Made by a program: the position numbers and the translations under genes
DNA from: Anaerolineae bacterium
Lineage (GTDB): Bacteria > Chloroflexota > Anaerolineae > Aggregatilineales > UBA2796
Assembly: GCA_020851855.1 (NCBI GenBank)
Contig: JADZBY010000274.1
Span: 1-15,778 of the forward strand
Direction of reading: 5' to 3'
DNA length: 15,778 bases
Shown: positions 6,194-14,000 of the stretch, in pieces
Position numbering within the stretch: the stretch's first letter is position 1
Layout of the letters: every line of letters starts with the position of its first letter
The notes under the pieces: generated by a model
Told to the model about the DNA's origin: nothing
The model's database searches: none
Seen by the model: only the letters and a program-made list of their open reading frames with translations

Positions 6194-6597
6194 CGCCCGA
6201 TCACCTTGTGGATGTGCGCCACGATGTCATCCGTGTTCGCGCCGGGGCCAAAGACGCCCGACACGCCCATCGCTTCCAACGCGCGCACGTCTTCCTGGGG
6301 CACGATGCCGCCGATGAGGATTTTCACGTCGTCCAGGCCGCTGTCCTTCATCAGCTCCAGGATGCGCGGCACGAGCGCCATGTGCGCGCCGCTCAGGATG
6401 CTCAAACCGATCACGTCCACGTCTTCTTGCAGAGCCGCCTCGACGATCATCTCCGGCGTCTGGCGCAGGCCGGTGTAAATGACTTCCATCCCGGCGTCAC
6501 GCAGGGCGCGGGCGACCACTTTCGCGCCTCGGTCGTGCCCATCCAGGCCTGGTTTGGCCACCAGCACCCGGATTCGCGATTCGGGCGAGTTCTCCAT
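6190..6597 (-). CDS. Stand-alone B12-binding (small) subunit of methylmalonyl-CoA-type mutase
   Basis: Carries adenosylcobalamin for a split acyl-CoA mutase that isomerises methylmalonyl-CoA and succinyl-CoA or a related pair. The large catalytic subunit is not in the window. The 135-aa protein begins MENSPESRIRVLVAKPGLDG. The cobalamin signature DGHDRG is at 19-24, with His21 the lower axial ligand. It is followed by YTGLRQTPE, GLSILSGAHM and LIGGIVP, the remaining Rossmann-type B12 contacts. I chose ATG 6597 for its AGGA 8 nt upstream and because the conserved domain starts directly after it. Upstream starts at 6645 and 6642 would sit almost on the predicted transcription start. It is coupled to meaB by a 4-bp overlap. 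A related isobutyryl- or ethylmalonyl-CoA mutase subunit cannot be excluded. Confidence 0.93.
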   Translation of the reverse strand: MENSPESRIRVLVAKPGLDGHDRGAKVVARALRDAGMEVIYTGLRQTPEMIVEAALQEDVDVIGLSILSGAHMALVPRILELMKDSGLDDVKILIGGIVPQEDVRALEAMGVSGVFGPGANTDDIVAHIHKVIGR

Positions 6598-6653
6598 GCC
6601 CTCGTTCCTGTCCTTTGCAAAATAGTTGCCGCTGCTTGTCATCACAAGCGCCC

Positions 6654-6659
6654 ATTATA
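6654..6659 (-). promoter_or_regulatory. -10 element (TATAAT) of the mutase subunit-meaB operon
   Basis: A perfect TATAAT, read leftward in the context CTGGC-TATAAT-GGGC, lies 56 bp upstream of the chosen ATG at 6597. No good -35 box is seen. The flanking GC...GGGC matches the -10 context at 9936, suggesting a common promoter type. Confidence 0.55.
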
Positions 6660-6776
6660 GCCAGTTCTGGCGATTCAGGGCCATGTCTTCGGGGGAGAAG
6701 CAAGGCTGTCCTATCAGGGGCGCTTGTGAAAGCCCCGCGCTGACAGCTTGTAGAAGTAGACAGCGATCACCATGCT

Positions 6777-6837
6777 GGGCGCGTCGCGACGCGCCCCTAC
6801 ATGGTGTGGTGCTGTAGGGGCGGCTCGCGAGCCGCCC
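6777..6837. repeat. Paired-palindrome element, GGGCG-arm copy 2
   Basis: Arms GGGCGCGTCGCGACGCGCCC (6777-6796) and GGGCGGCTCGCGAGCCGCCC (6818-6837) are joined by CCTAC, a 13-nt spacer and GTAG. It is 61 bp and its arms are identical to those at 3823-3883. Only the spacer differs. It is the main feature of the gap 6660-6935, which otherwise contains no gene I can support, and it lies downstream of the lipoprotein gene. Confidence 0.85.
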
Positions 6838-6935
6838 GGAAACCTGACCTGCCCCGATTCGTTAAGCTCCAGGCGTAAGAGGCGGGCCGGGAAAATCCAC
6901 ACGATGCAGTGTCCCCGGTCCGCTGCGCTTAGCGC

Positions 6936-8183
6936 TCAATTCACGTTGTAAGTGATCGTCACCACGTTGTTCGCCTCGCCCACCGGACCCTCTTCGACTT
7001 CGTTCTGCACGTCAAGGGTGAGTGTGCCGCTCTGATTCGGCCCGGCGCTGCGTAACGTGACGTACAGCGGCGGCAGCGTCACCGATTCGCCTGCGCGGAG
7101 CGGCGGCACGGCCATATCGCTGCGCTCGTTGCCGGGCTGAAACACGCCGGTCAACAGCGATGCGGGTGCATCCAGCGCACCCTGGTTGCGCACCACGATG
7201 GTCACGAAGAAGGTCTGGTTGACGTTGGGCGTCTCCGGCGTGAACACCCAGCGGTCGATGACCAGATCGGCCACCGTGCCTACGGTGCTGGTCGGCGCGA
7301 GCGGCTGCACCAGTTGGAGCGTCGGCGTGGCGGCGGGCGCGGCAGGCGCGGCCACCAGCGGGATATTCGTCGTATCGCCGCTGATCTCGCTGAAATTCGG
7401 GTTGCTCGTCACCCAACCGCGCACCGGCCCGAACTCGACCACGATCCAGGTGCGGTCGGCATTGCGGCCAACGATGCGCGCCGTCTCGCCATTGTTCATG
7501 CGCCCGATCTGCGGGTATTCGGTCCCCGGCCCGGCGCGGATGTTCAGGAAGTCGAAGGTAACGCGCAGCGTCGGCGCGACGCCTGCCACTGTCGGCGTGA
7601 TGGATGGCGTCAGCGTCGGGGCTGGCGTGGCGGTGTTCGCCGGCGCGTCGGGCGTGGGCGATGGCGGGCGGCGCGTGGGTGTCGGTTCGGGCGTGTTCTG
7701 GGTGGGCAGCGCGGCGATCAGCGTCGCGTCCGGCCCGCTCACTTCGACCACGGTCACGGCCACGCCCGCTTCGCCGAGCGGCGTGCCATCCGCGCGCTGC
7801 GCTTCCGCCGTGATCAGGTGGCCCTGCACGCCGCTGGCTTCCCAGTCTACATGCGCCGTCAGGCTCGACTGGCCGCCTTCGACCGGCGCGGCCACACTTT
7901 CGAGCAACACGCCGTCGACCAGGATGTCGATTTTGGCCACACCCGGCCCGCTGTCCTGCGCCGTAACGGCCAGCGTGATCGTGGAGCCTTGCGCGATGAC
8001 GCTGTTGTTGGCGGGCGCAAGAAATACGACCGATGCCGACGGCGTGCCGAGCGGCGCGCGCACCGTGCCGCCCAGCTGCACATTACAGGCCAGCGCCGCG
8101 CCCGCCAGCGCTGCCAGCGCCGCCAGGACACGCGATTTCCCTTTTCCTTTGGCTTGTGGACCCGCCTTCACACTCACGGGCAT
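6936..8183 (-). CDS. Modular surface lipoprotein: Ig-like, SH3 and CARDB domains
   Basis: Probably an envelope-anchored binding or wall-associated protein; the ligand is unknown. The 415-aa protein from ATG 8183 has a basic N-terminus (KAGPQAKGKGKSR), a short hydrophobic segment and a lipobox-like ALAC with Cys33, so it is likely lipidated. Next comes an Ig-like or big-domain module at about 51-147 (FLAPANNSVIAQGSTITLAV) and a Pro/Thr-rich linker at about 160-203. A bacterial SH3 domain follows at about 206-275 (LNIRAGPGTEYPQIGRM, WIVVEF, GWV). After a second linker there is a C-terminal CARDB domain at about 315-415 (DLVIDRWVFTPETPNVNQ, VVRNQG, EANNVVTI). The longer frame to 8357 lacks a signal sequence at its start and is not used. 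It resembles surface proteins common in Anaerolineae. No enzymatic motif is visible. Confidence 0.88.
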   Translation of the reverse strand: MPVSVKAGPQAKGKGKSRVLAALAALAGAALACNVQLGGTVRAPLGTPSASVVFLAPANNSVIAQGSTITLAVTAQDSGPGVAKIDILVDGVLLESVAAPVEGGQSSLTAHVDWEASGVQGHLITAEAQRADGTPLGEAGVAVTVVEVSGPDATLIAALPTQNTPEPTPTRRPPSPTPDAPANTATPAPTLTPSITPTVAGVAPTLRVTFDFLNIRAGPGTEYPQIGRMNNGETARIVGRNADRTWIVVEFGPVRGWVTSNPNFSEISGDTTNIPLVAAPAAPAATPTLQLVQPLAPTSTVGTVADLVIDRWVFTPETPNVNQTFFVTIVVRNQGALDAPASLLTGVFQPGNERSDMAVPPLRAGESVTLPPLYVTLRSAGPNQSGTLTLDVQNEVEEGPVGEANNVVTITYNVN

Positions 8184-8363
8184 ACGGTCCGAACCCTCGC
8201 TCTCTCGCGTCGTCTCGTTGAACGCTGAACCCCAGGACCGTGTGCAATTCAGCACTCGATGGAAGGGCCAATCTAACAGATCAGGCGCTTCTCTGCCACT
8301 AAGCGGCGCTGAGAAGGCGGGGAAGCGTATCTGAAGGGAAGCGGCGGCCAGGCGCAACGAATC

Positions 8364-9374
8364 TTACCCGGCGACGGGCCGCCAGTAATCGCGCTCGCCG
8401 CGACTCTCACGCACCACGCGGCCCGCCTGGTCGAGCAAATCCAGGTGGCCGAGCGTCTCGGACAGCGCCAGATACATCTCCGTGTCGCGCACGGATGGGA
8501 AAAGCGCCACCGTCAGCGCGTACAGGCTGCGCGCCTCGCCTTCGAACAGCGTGAACAGCTTTTCGGCGCGCGCCTCGTGATCGTCCAGGCGGCGTGTGAC
8601 CAGCCCGTCCAGGTCGTCGACGGGCTGGCCGTGCCCGGGGTACGTGACCGAAACGTCCAGCGCGCTGATGCGGCGTAGCTGGTGCATGTAATTCAGCAGG
8701 CGGCGCGGGCGATCACCGTCCGGCGTGAGCGGCGCTTCGATGAGCGGGTTGGAGCTGACATCGCGCAGCACGTGGTCCGACGAGAGCAGTACGCGGCTTT
8801 CGGGCTGGTACAGGCAGATCAGGTCACCCGCGTGGCCGGGCGTGTGATACACCACCCAGACGCGGCCCGCCATCTCTAAAAGCTCGCCCTCGTCAACCGT
8901 CATGTGCACGCGGCCCGGCCCGGTCAGGCCTTCCAGGTAGCGCGACACCTGTTCCATGATCAGGATAGTCGACTCCGGCACGCCGCCGCGCCGGAAGATG
9001 TCGCCCACGAAGCGCCACAGCGCGCTGCGCGTCTCGCGGGGGCGTTCCAACCAGCGCACCGTCTGCGGGTGGGTCCAGATTTCGGCGCGCGACTCGCGGG
9101 CGATCTCGCCGGCCATGCCCAGGTGGTCGGTGTGGTGGTGCGTGATCAGTACGCGCTCGATGTCGCGGATGTCGTAACCGAGCGCCCGGAGCGCCTCACC
9201 CAGCGCCGACCATGTCTCATCGTTGCGCACGCCACAATCCACGAGCGTCAGCGGCTCGCCCTCGGCCAGGTACACGTTCACCGGCCCGACCGGGAAGGGC
9301 GTGGGCAGGGCGATGCGGTGCAGGCCGGGCAGACTCGTGGCGAGTGGGGCGATGTCGTGCGCGTACACGGTCAT
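8364..9374 (-). CDS. Metallo-beta-lactamase-fold hydrolase
   Basis: Binuclear-metal hydrolase of the glyoxalase II/LACTB2-like type; the substrate is unknown, and thioesters, lactones or phosphodiesters are all possible for this fold. The 336-aa protein shows every metal ligand: HHHTDHLG at 79-86 (His79, His81, Asp83, His84), His181 in YHTPGHAGD, Asp200 in LLSSDH, and His248 in YPGHGQP. The C-terminal ~80 residues are helical, with RRLDDHEAR and a winged-helix-like end, as in LACTB2-like members. It starts 5 bases after the stop of the MaoC-like gene (9379), so the two form an operon. That pairing points to acyl-thioester chemistry, but only by inference. After its stop, the 180-bp gap to 8183 holds no supported feature. 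Confidence 0.92.
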   Translation of the reverse strand: MTVYAHDIAPLATSLPGLHRIALPTPFPVGPVNVYLAEGEPLTLVDCGVRNDETWSALGEALRALGYDIRDIERVLITHHHTDHLGMAGEIARESRAEIWTHPQTVRWLERPRETRSALWRFVGDIFRRGGVPESTILIMEQVSRYLEGLTGPGRVHMTVDEGELLEMAGRVWVVYHTPGHAGDLICLYQPESRVLLSSDHVLRDVSSNPLIEAPLTPDGDRPRRLLNYMHQLRRISALDVSVTYPGHGQPVDDLDGLVTRRLDDHEARAEKLFTLFEGEARSLYALTVALFPSVRDTEMYLALSETLGHLDLLDQAGRVVRESRGERDYWRPVAG

Positions 9375-9378
9375 GTGC

Positions 9379-9891
9379 TCAGGCGCTCTCCGTCGGCGCG
9401 TGCGCGACGGGCGCTTGCTGCGGCTTGCTCCTGACCAGCATCGACCATTCGCCCTTCTGAACCACCTCGTCCCGCTGGTTGAGGATTTTCACATCAAAAG
9501 TGACCAGCCCGCCGCCTGCCGCCTTCATCTCGCGCCGCCCGCCGACCTTGATCTGAACGCGAATCGTATCCCCGATATAAACCGGCCCGCGCAATTTCAT
9601 CTCGAAGCCGGTGAAGGCAATCGACGTGTCGTCCAACATGCCAAGCTGGTAGGCGAGCGCGGTCGCCACGGAAAAAACGAGCGTGCCGTGCGCGATACGC
9701 TGCCCGAACTGCGTGTCTTTAGCATATTCCGCGTTCGTATGCAGCGGGTTGAAATCGCCGGACACGCCCGCGAAATTCACGATGTCCGCCTCGGTGATGG
9801 TCCGGCCCTTGGTTTCAACCACGAAGCCTTCTGCAAAATCTTCGAACCACAGGCCACGATTCAAGGTGAGGCCGGTCGACTTGTCGGTCAT
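9379..9891 (-). CDS. MaoC-like (hot-dog fold) hydratase/dehydratase
   Basis: Likely (R)-specific enoyl-CoA hydratase or a related hydroxyacyl dehydratase of the MaoC family. The 170-aa protein carries the hydratase signature GVSGDFNPLHTNAEYA, with Asp46 and His51 as the catalytic pair. It also has IAHGTLVFSVATAL, the following helix of a hot-dog fold, and the conserved GDTIRVQIKV strand. I chose ATG 9891 rather than TTG 9897. AGGAG is about 9 nt upstream of the ATG but only 3 nt from the TTG. It is the first gene of a two-gene operon with the metallo-beta-lactamase-fold gene, with a TATAAT box 45 bp upstream. Physiological substrate and chain length are unknown. Members of this group also act in mesaconyl- or methylmalonyl-related pathways. 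Confidence 0.92.
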   Translation of the reverse strand: MTDKSTGLTLNRGLWFEDFAEGFVVETKGRTITEADIVNFAGVSGDFNPLHTNAEYAKDTQFGQRIAHGTLVFSVATALAYQLGMLDDTSIAFTGFEMKLRGPVYIGDTIRVQIKVGGRREMKAAGGGLVTFDVKILNQRDEVVQKGEWSMLVRSKPQQAPVAHAPTESA

Positions 9892-9935
9892 GAACAACTG
9901 CTCCTGCCAGGTTGGATAGCTGCTTCGGTCAGCCC

Positions 9936-9962
9936 ATTATAGCGCGGCGCGGCGCTTGGCAA
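9936..9962 (-). promoter_or_regulatory. Promoter of the MaoC-MBL operon
   Basis: Read leftward: TTGCCA (9962-9957, 5 of 6 of the -35 consensus), a 15-bp spacer and a perfect TATAAT (9941-9936), followed by GGGC. The spacer is slightly short. The predicted start near 9930 leaves a leader of about 40 nt containing the AGGAG ribosome site. Confidence 0.55.
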
Positions 9963-10014
9963 TAATGCGGGGCGGCCCTCACGCCTGTCCACGCCGGGCG
10001 ACACCTTCTTGATC

Positions 10015-10034
10015 GCCGTCATCGCTCTGACGGC
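10015..10034. other. Perfect 7-bp stem-loop in the divergent gap
   Basis: GCCGTCA (10015-10021) and TGACGGC (10028-10034) enclose a 6-nt loop. It lies between the divergent MaoC and PfkB genes, just downstream (leftward) of a second minus-strand -10 box at 10057. It is not a canonical terminator: the T-run on the minus strand is upstream of the stem. Operator, small-RNA fold and chance are all possible. Confidence 0.35.
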
Positions 10035-10056
10035 AAAACGCGGCCCTTCGTTGGCC

Positions 10057-10062
10057 ATTGTA
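10057..10062 (-). promoter_or_regulatory. Second minus-strand -10 box (TACAAT) in the MaoC/PfkB gap
   Basis: TTACGC-TACAAT-GGCC, read leftward, belongs to a 16-base block (10053-10068) identical to that upstream of the aldo/keto reductase gene (3415-3430). It is about 166 bp from the MaoC start, which has its own nearer TATAAT. This could be a distal promoter or drive a short untranslated RNA. No -35 match is seen. Confidence 0.35.
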
Positions 10063-10094
10063 GCGTAAAGACGCTTACCCTCGGCCCACTCCGG

Positions 10095-10100
10095 TATACT
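10095..10100 (+). promoter_or_regulatory. Possible -10 box (TATACT) of the PfkB-family kinase gene
   Basis: TATACT lies 26 bp upstream of the ATG at 10127 and matches the consensus at 5 of 6 positions. No clear -35 is present at 16-18 bp. The transcript would have a leader of about 20 nt holding GCGAGG as the ribosome site. Confidence 0.45.
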
Positions 10101-10126
10101 CTCTGCCGCGTGGAAGCGAGGACCTC

Positions 10127-11089
10127 ATGCCCCAAGCGCGCCTCATCGTCTACGGCGACCTGACTCTGGACCTGTGCCTGACCGCCAACGGTTATCCGCC
10201 GCGCGGAGCCGATACGGCGGTCGAGGACCTGAGCCTGCAGCCCGGCGGCTCGGCGGCGAACTGCGCCGTGACGGCGTCGCGGCTGGGCATCCCGGTCGAC
10301 TTTGTGGGCCTGACTGGGCGTGACGCGCTTTCCGATATGCTGGTCGCCGATTTGCAGGCGAACGGAGTGCACACCGCCGGGCTGCGCCGCGTCGACACGC
10401 CGCCGGGTATGGTCATTGCCGTTCACGACGGCGGCGAGCGCACGTTCTTCTCGTATCGTGGGGCGAACGGCGCGGCGGACTATGGCCCGCTGCCGCCGGA
10501 CCTCTTCACGCCCCGCGACGCGCTGGCGCTGACCGGCTACAGCCTTCAGGCGGAACCGTCGCGGGGCACGGCGCTGGCCCTCATCGCCGCCGCGCGGGCC
10601 GCCGGGGCGTGCGTGGCGCTTGACCCATCGTACCTGTTTGCTCAAGGCGTTGCGCTTGACGCACTGCCTGGCCTGTGTGACGTGTTCGTGCCCAACGAGG
10701 TTGAAGCGGCGCTGATCACCGGCGAACCCGAGCCGGGGCGGGCGGCGGCTGCCTTGCGCCGGGCCGGGCTGGGCAGCGTCGTGATCACACGCGGCGCGGA
10801 TGGCTGCCTCGTGGTGGGCGAAGATGGGCAGGTCCGGCTCCCGGCGCTGCCCGTGCCGCACCTCGCGGACGCGGTCGGCGCGGGCGATGCCTTCTGCGGC
10901 GGTTTCCTGGCCGGGCGGCTGTGCGGATTAAAGGATAGGGACGCGGCGCAGCTTGGCCAGCTTGCGGCGGCGTACGTGCTGGCCCAGCCGGGCGGCCATG
11001 CCGGCGCGCCGACTCTGGCCCAGGCATTGACCGACGACCGCCTAGCGCCGACCATTCGCGCCCAGCTGGCGCGCACCGCCGGAATATAG
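10127..11089 (+). CDS. PfkB-family carbohydrate/nucleoside kinase
   Basis: ATP-dependent kinase of the ribokinase superfamily, cytoplasmic, phosphorylating a sugar or nucleoside; the substrate is not identifiable from sequence. The 320-aa protein has the typical length. Its N-terminal strand and GD motif read IVYGDLTLDLCL. PfkB signature 1 is at about 39-54 (QPGGSAANCAVTASRLG region). FVPNEVEAALITG and VVITRGADGCLVV follow. Signature 2, DAVGAGDAFCGGFLAGRL, includes the anion-hole GAGD with catalytic Asp254. The ATG at 10127 has GCGAGG 5 nt upstream. It is divergent from the MaoC operon and runs tail-to-tail into the giant repeat gene, with only 8 bp between the stops and no room for a terminator. 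Confidence 0.95.
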   Translation: MPQARLIVYGDLTLDLCLTANGYPPRGADTAVEDLSLQPGGSAANCAVTASRLGIPVDFVGLTGRDALSDMLVADLQANGVHTAGLRRVDTPPGMVIAVHDGGERTFFSYRGANGAADYGPLPPDLFTPRDALALTGYSLQAEPSRGTALALIAAARAAGACVALDPSYLFAQGVALDALPGLCDVFVPNEVEAALITGEPEPGRAAAALRRAGLGSVVITRGADGCLVVGEDGQVRLPALPVPHLADAVGAGDAFCGGFLAGRLCGLKDRDAAQLGQLAAAYVLAQPGGHAGAPTLAQALTDDRLAPTIRAQLARTAGI

Positions 11090-11097
11090 CGCGCCGA

Positions 11098-14000
11098 TCA
11101 CCCGCCGAGCGATACCCGGTAGTCGCCCTGAGTCGCGCCTGCCGGACCACCCGCGCGGCTGACGATGACCCGGTACTCGCCCGGCGGCAGGCCATCCTGC
11201 GCCAGCGCGACGGACGGTGCGCCCTGGGCCGTCTGCGAAACGATCAGCGCCCCATCCGGGCCGAAAAGCGCCAGCTCGAGATCCACATCGCCGCCCGTGC
11301 GCGCCGCTTCAATGACGACAGGCCCCGAATCGGCCAACGCGAAGCGCCATTCATCGCTGAAATCGGCGTCCGCGATGCTGCCGCGCCCGCCCAGGTCCGC
11401 CGCCAGCACACCGCCGCCCGTCGGAGCCAGCGCGTAGCCCAGCGTGAGGCGGTAATCGCCCTGCGCGGCGGGCGTCTGGGCCACGACGAGCACGGCGTAA
11501 TCGCCGGGGCCGGGCAGCGGCGCTTCCACCGACGCCCCACCATCCTGCGTGACGCCGGATGCGCCGAGCAGACGCCCATCCGCCGTGACGAGGAACAGCC
11601 GCGCCGCGAAGGCCACGCCCGGCGAGTCGATGCTGGCCGCGATGGTCGAGCCGGGCGCGCTGCCGGTCACGCGGAAGGTCCATTCCTGCGACGGGCGGGC
11701 CGGGTCCAGCGCAGCGTTGACCTGGTCGCCCACGTCGAGGCGGCCCATGTGCGCGGCGGCGGGCTGGCCCGGCTCCAGGTGCAGGGTGAACGCGCCGAAC
11801 CGTCCTGGCGCTTCGGGCCGGTCCGTCGCGTGGAGTGGGCTGGCGCTGACCACGACGCCGTAGAAGCCGTCGCCGGGCAACAACACCGCGCTCAGCCGTG
11901 CGGAGAGGCCGCCGCCGCCGTTGTCGTCGGTGAACAGCGTGCTGCCATCCGGCCCGATGAGCGTCAGGAACGGATCAAGCGAGCTGTCGGCGTTGGGCGC
12001 GGCGGTCAGCGTGACCCGCGTCCCACCTTCGCCCCAGAACACCCAGGCGCGGCGCGGCGTGGCTTCGTCCAGCGTCCCTTCGACCATCTCGCCGGGCGTG
12101 ATGCCCTCGGCGGTGGAAACGCTGGCCTGTTCGGGCGTCTGCACGCGCCGCACGGTGAGCGTGTAGGCCCCGCTCGTGCTATTCAAACTGCCGATGACGA
12201 CGCGGTACTCGCCGTCCTGCGGCAACAGCAGACGCGGCAGGATCGCCTCGCCGCCTTCGCCCTGCGCGCTGGCCAGCGGTGCGGCAGCGCCGGGCGCGTA
12301 CAGCGTCAGCGTCGGGCGCAATGCGCCGCCCAGGCGCGTGATGTGCAGTTCCACCACCTCGCCCACCGCGCCTCGAAATGTCCACGTGTCGGACGGATCA
12401 GCGGGCGTGATCGCGCCGGTCACATCCCGCCCGTAGACGGGGATCAGGCCGCCCTCGGAGCCGGAAACGTCGTCCGGCTGGCTGAGCACGATGCGGTAGC
12501 TGCCGTTGGTGCGCCCGGCGGGGCCGAGCCAGCGGTTGACGACCAGCACATAACTGCCCGTATCGGCCAGCCGCAGCGGCCCCAGCGTCGCGCCGGCATC
12601 ATCCGGGCCAGCGGTGGCGCTCTTCACGAAGCCGCGCGGGCCGTACAGCGCAAGGTCCAGCCGGGCGTTGCCGTCGATGCGCGTCGCCTCGATCTGGATC
12701 ACGTCGCCCGCGTTGGCGTTGAAGCGCCAGTAGTTCACGGGCGTTTCCGCGCTGATGCCGTTCTGTTGCGCGCTGCCGGGGATCAGGGCGCGCGCGGGCA
12801 GCGTGGCCGGATCGGCGGGCGTTTCCCGTTGCTGCACCACGAGCGCGTAACTCAGCGGCGACTCGGCGCTCACGGCGACGATGTACCGCCCGCTGGCGGG
12901 CAGAATCAGGCTGGCGATGGCCGTCTCGCTGCCGTCGCCGCCTTCCGGCAACGCGCGCGCCAGGATGCGCCCGCCCGTGTCCTGCACTTCGAGGACCGGC
13001 CCACGCAGTGCGCCGCCTTCCGCCCCGCTGGCGATGGCGCGCGCCGAGAGATTGACCGTGTCGCCTTCCGTGCCGATGAAGGCCCATAAAGCGCGCTCGC
13101 CGCCCTGCACCAGTCCACGCGCAGGCTGCCCGTAGGCGATGCGCCGCGCCGTGACGGCGTCCTGCGTCGGCGCGTCGGCGGGCGAATCCAGCTCCATGAG
13201 CAGCCGGAACGCGCCCTGACTGGGCGTCAGCGTCATGCCGGAATCGAGCGATGCCGCCGCCAGCGTGTACACGCCCGGCGCGCCGAGCGGCGTGCGCGAC
13301 AGGACGCTCGACACGCCGTCCGCATCCCGCGCCAGCGCGCCCTCGGCCAGCGCGCGCCCGTCCGGCCCAACCAGCCGCAGCCACGGCACGAGGTCGCCGC
13401 CGGTGACCAGCATCCGCGCCGAGACGACCTGCCCGGCCTGCGCCTGGAAGGTCAGGCGTTGCTCCGGCGTGGCCGGGTCGATCAGGCCGCTGAAGACGCG
13501 CCCCGGCTCGATGGGCGTGCTGTTGTCCGGCGCTGCGCCGGAATGCAGCGTGAGGCGGTACTGCCCGGCGGCGTCGCTCGCGCCCGCGACAACGAGCACG
13601 GTGTAATATCCATCGGCGGGCAGGATCACGTCGGCGGTGCGGACTGCTGCGCCGGAAGACTCCGTCACGGCCAGCGCGTGCCCGCCTGGCCCAATCAGGA
13701 TGGCGCTGGGCCGAATCTCGCCGCTCAAGACGACCAATTCAAGCGTCACCGCCGCGCTGTCCTGCCCGTGGAACAGCCAGTACTGGGCGCGCCCGGCGGG
13801 CGTGAAGCTGCCCACCGCCGAGTCGTCGGCGCGGAGCAGACCGCCCGTCGCGCTGCCCTGGTCCTGCGTCGCGGCAGACGCCAGATCGAGGGTCAGGGCA
13901 TAGGGCGTGAACGGCTGCGTTGCATTGGACGGGCGGCGCACCACGACGATATAGCGCCCACTCACCGGCAGCCGGAAGCGCTCCAGCGACGCGCGGCTGC

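Noticed and set aside
5129..6478. 449-codon open frame on the plus strand
   Set aside because: It is antisense to meaB and the mutase subunit, whose motifs and GTGA overlap are unmistakable. Its translation is Arg/Ala/His-rich low-information sequence typical of shadow frames in GC-rich DNA.
8230..8330. CTTCTC...GAGAAG inverted repeat as a terminator after the MBL-fold gene
   Set aside because: The arms are short, the loop is long and partly self-pairing, and there is no T-run, so it cannot be told from chance.
7186..8334. 382-codon plus-strand frame opposite the lipoprotein gene
   Set aside because: The minus strand carries clear SH3 and CARDB motifs and a lipobox. The plus frame is a mirror of Val/Thr/Ser-rich codons with no domain pattern.
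8184..8357. 58-codon extension of the lipoprotein frame upstream of 8183
   Set aside because: It would bury the basic-hydrophobic-Cys lipoprotein signal inside the protein, and it does not look like a signal peptide itself.
9888..10022. 44-codon minus-strand frame whose stop overlaps the MaoC start as ATGA
   Set aside because: The overlap is suggestive, but the frame contains the TATAAT promoter box of the operon, lacks a good ribosome site and has no recognisable sequence. Likely chance in GC-rich DNA.
9892..10126. Possible tRNA or other structured RNA gene in the divergent gap
   Set aside because: No cloverleaf, no T-loop GTTCRA motif and no acceptor pairing were found; only a single short hairpin is present.
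11749..13089. 446-codon open frame on the plus strand
   Set aside because: It lies wholly opposite the giant repeat gene, where the minus-strand frame shows repeated domain signatures. The plus-strand translation has no recognisable motif.
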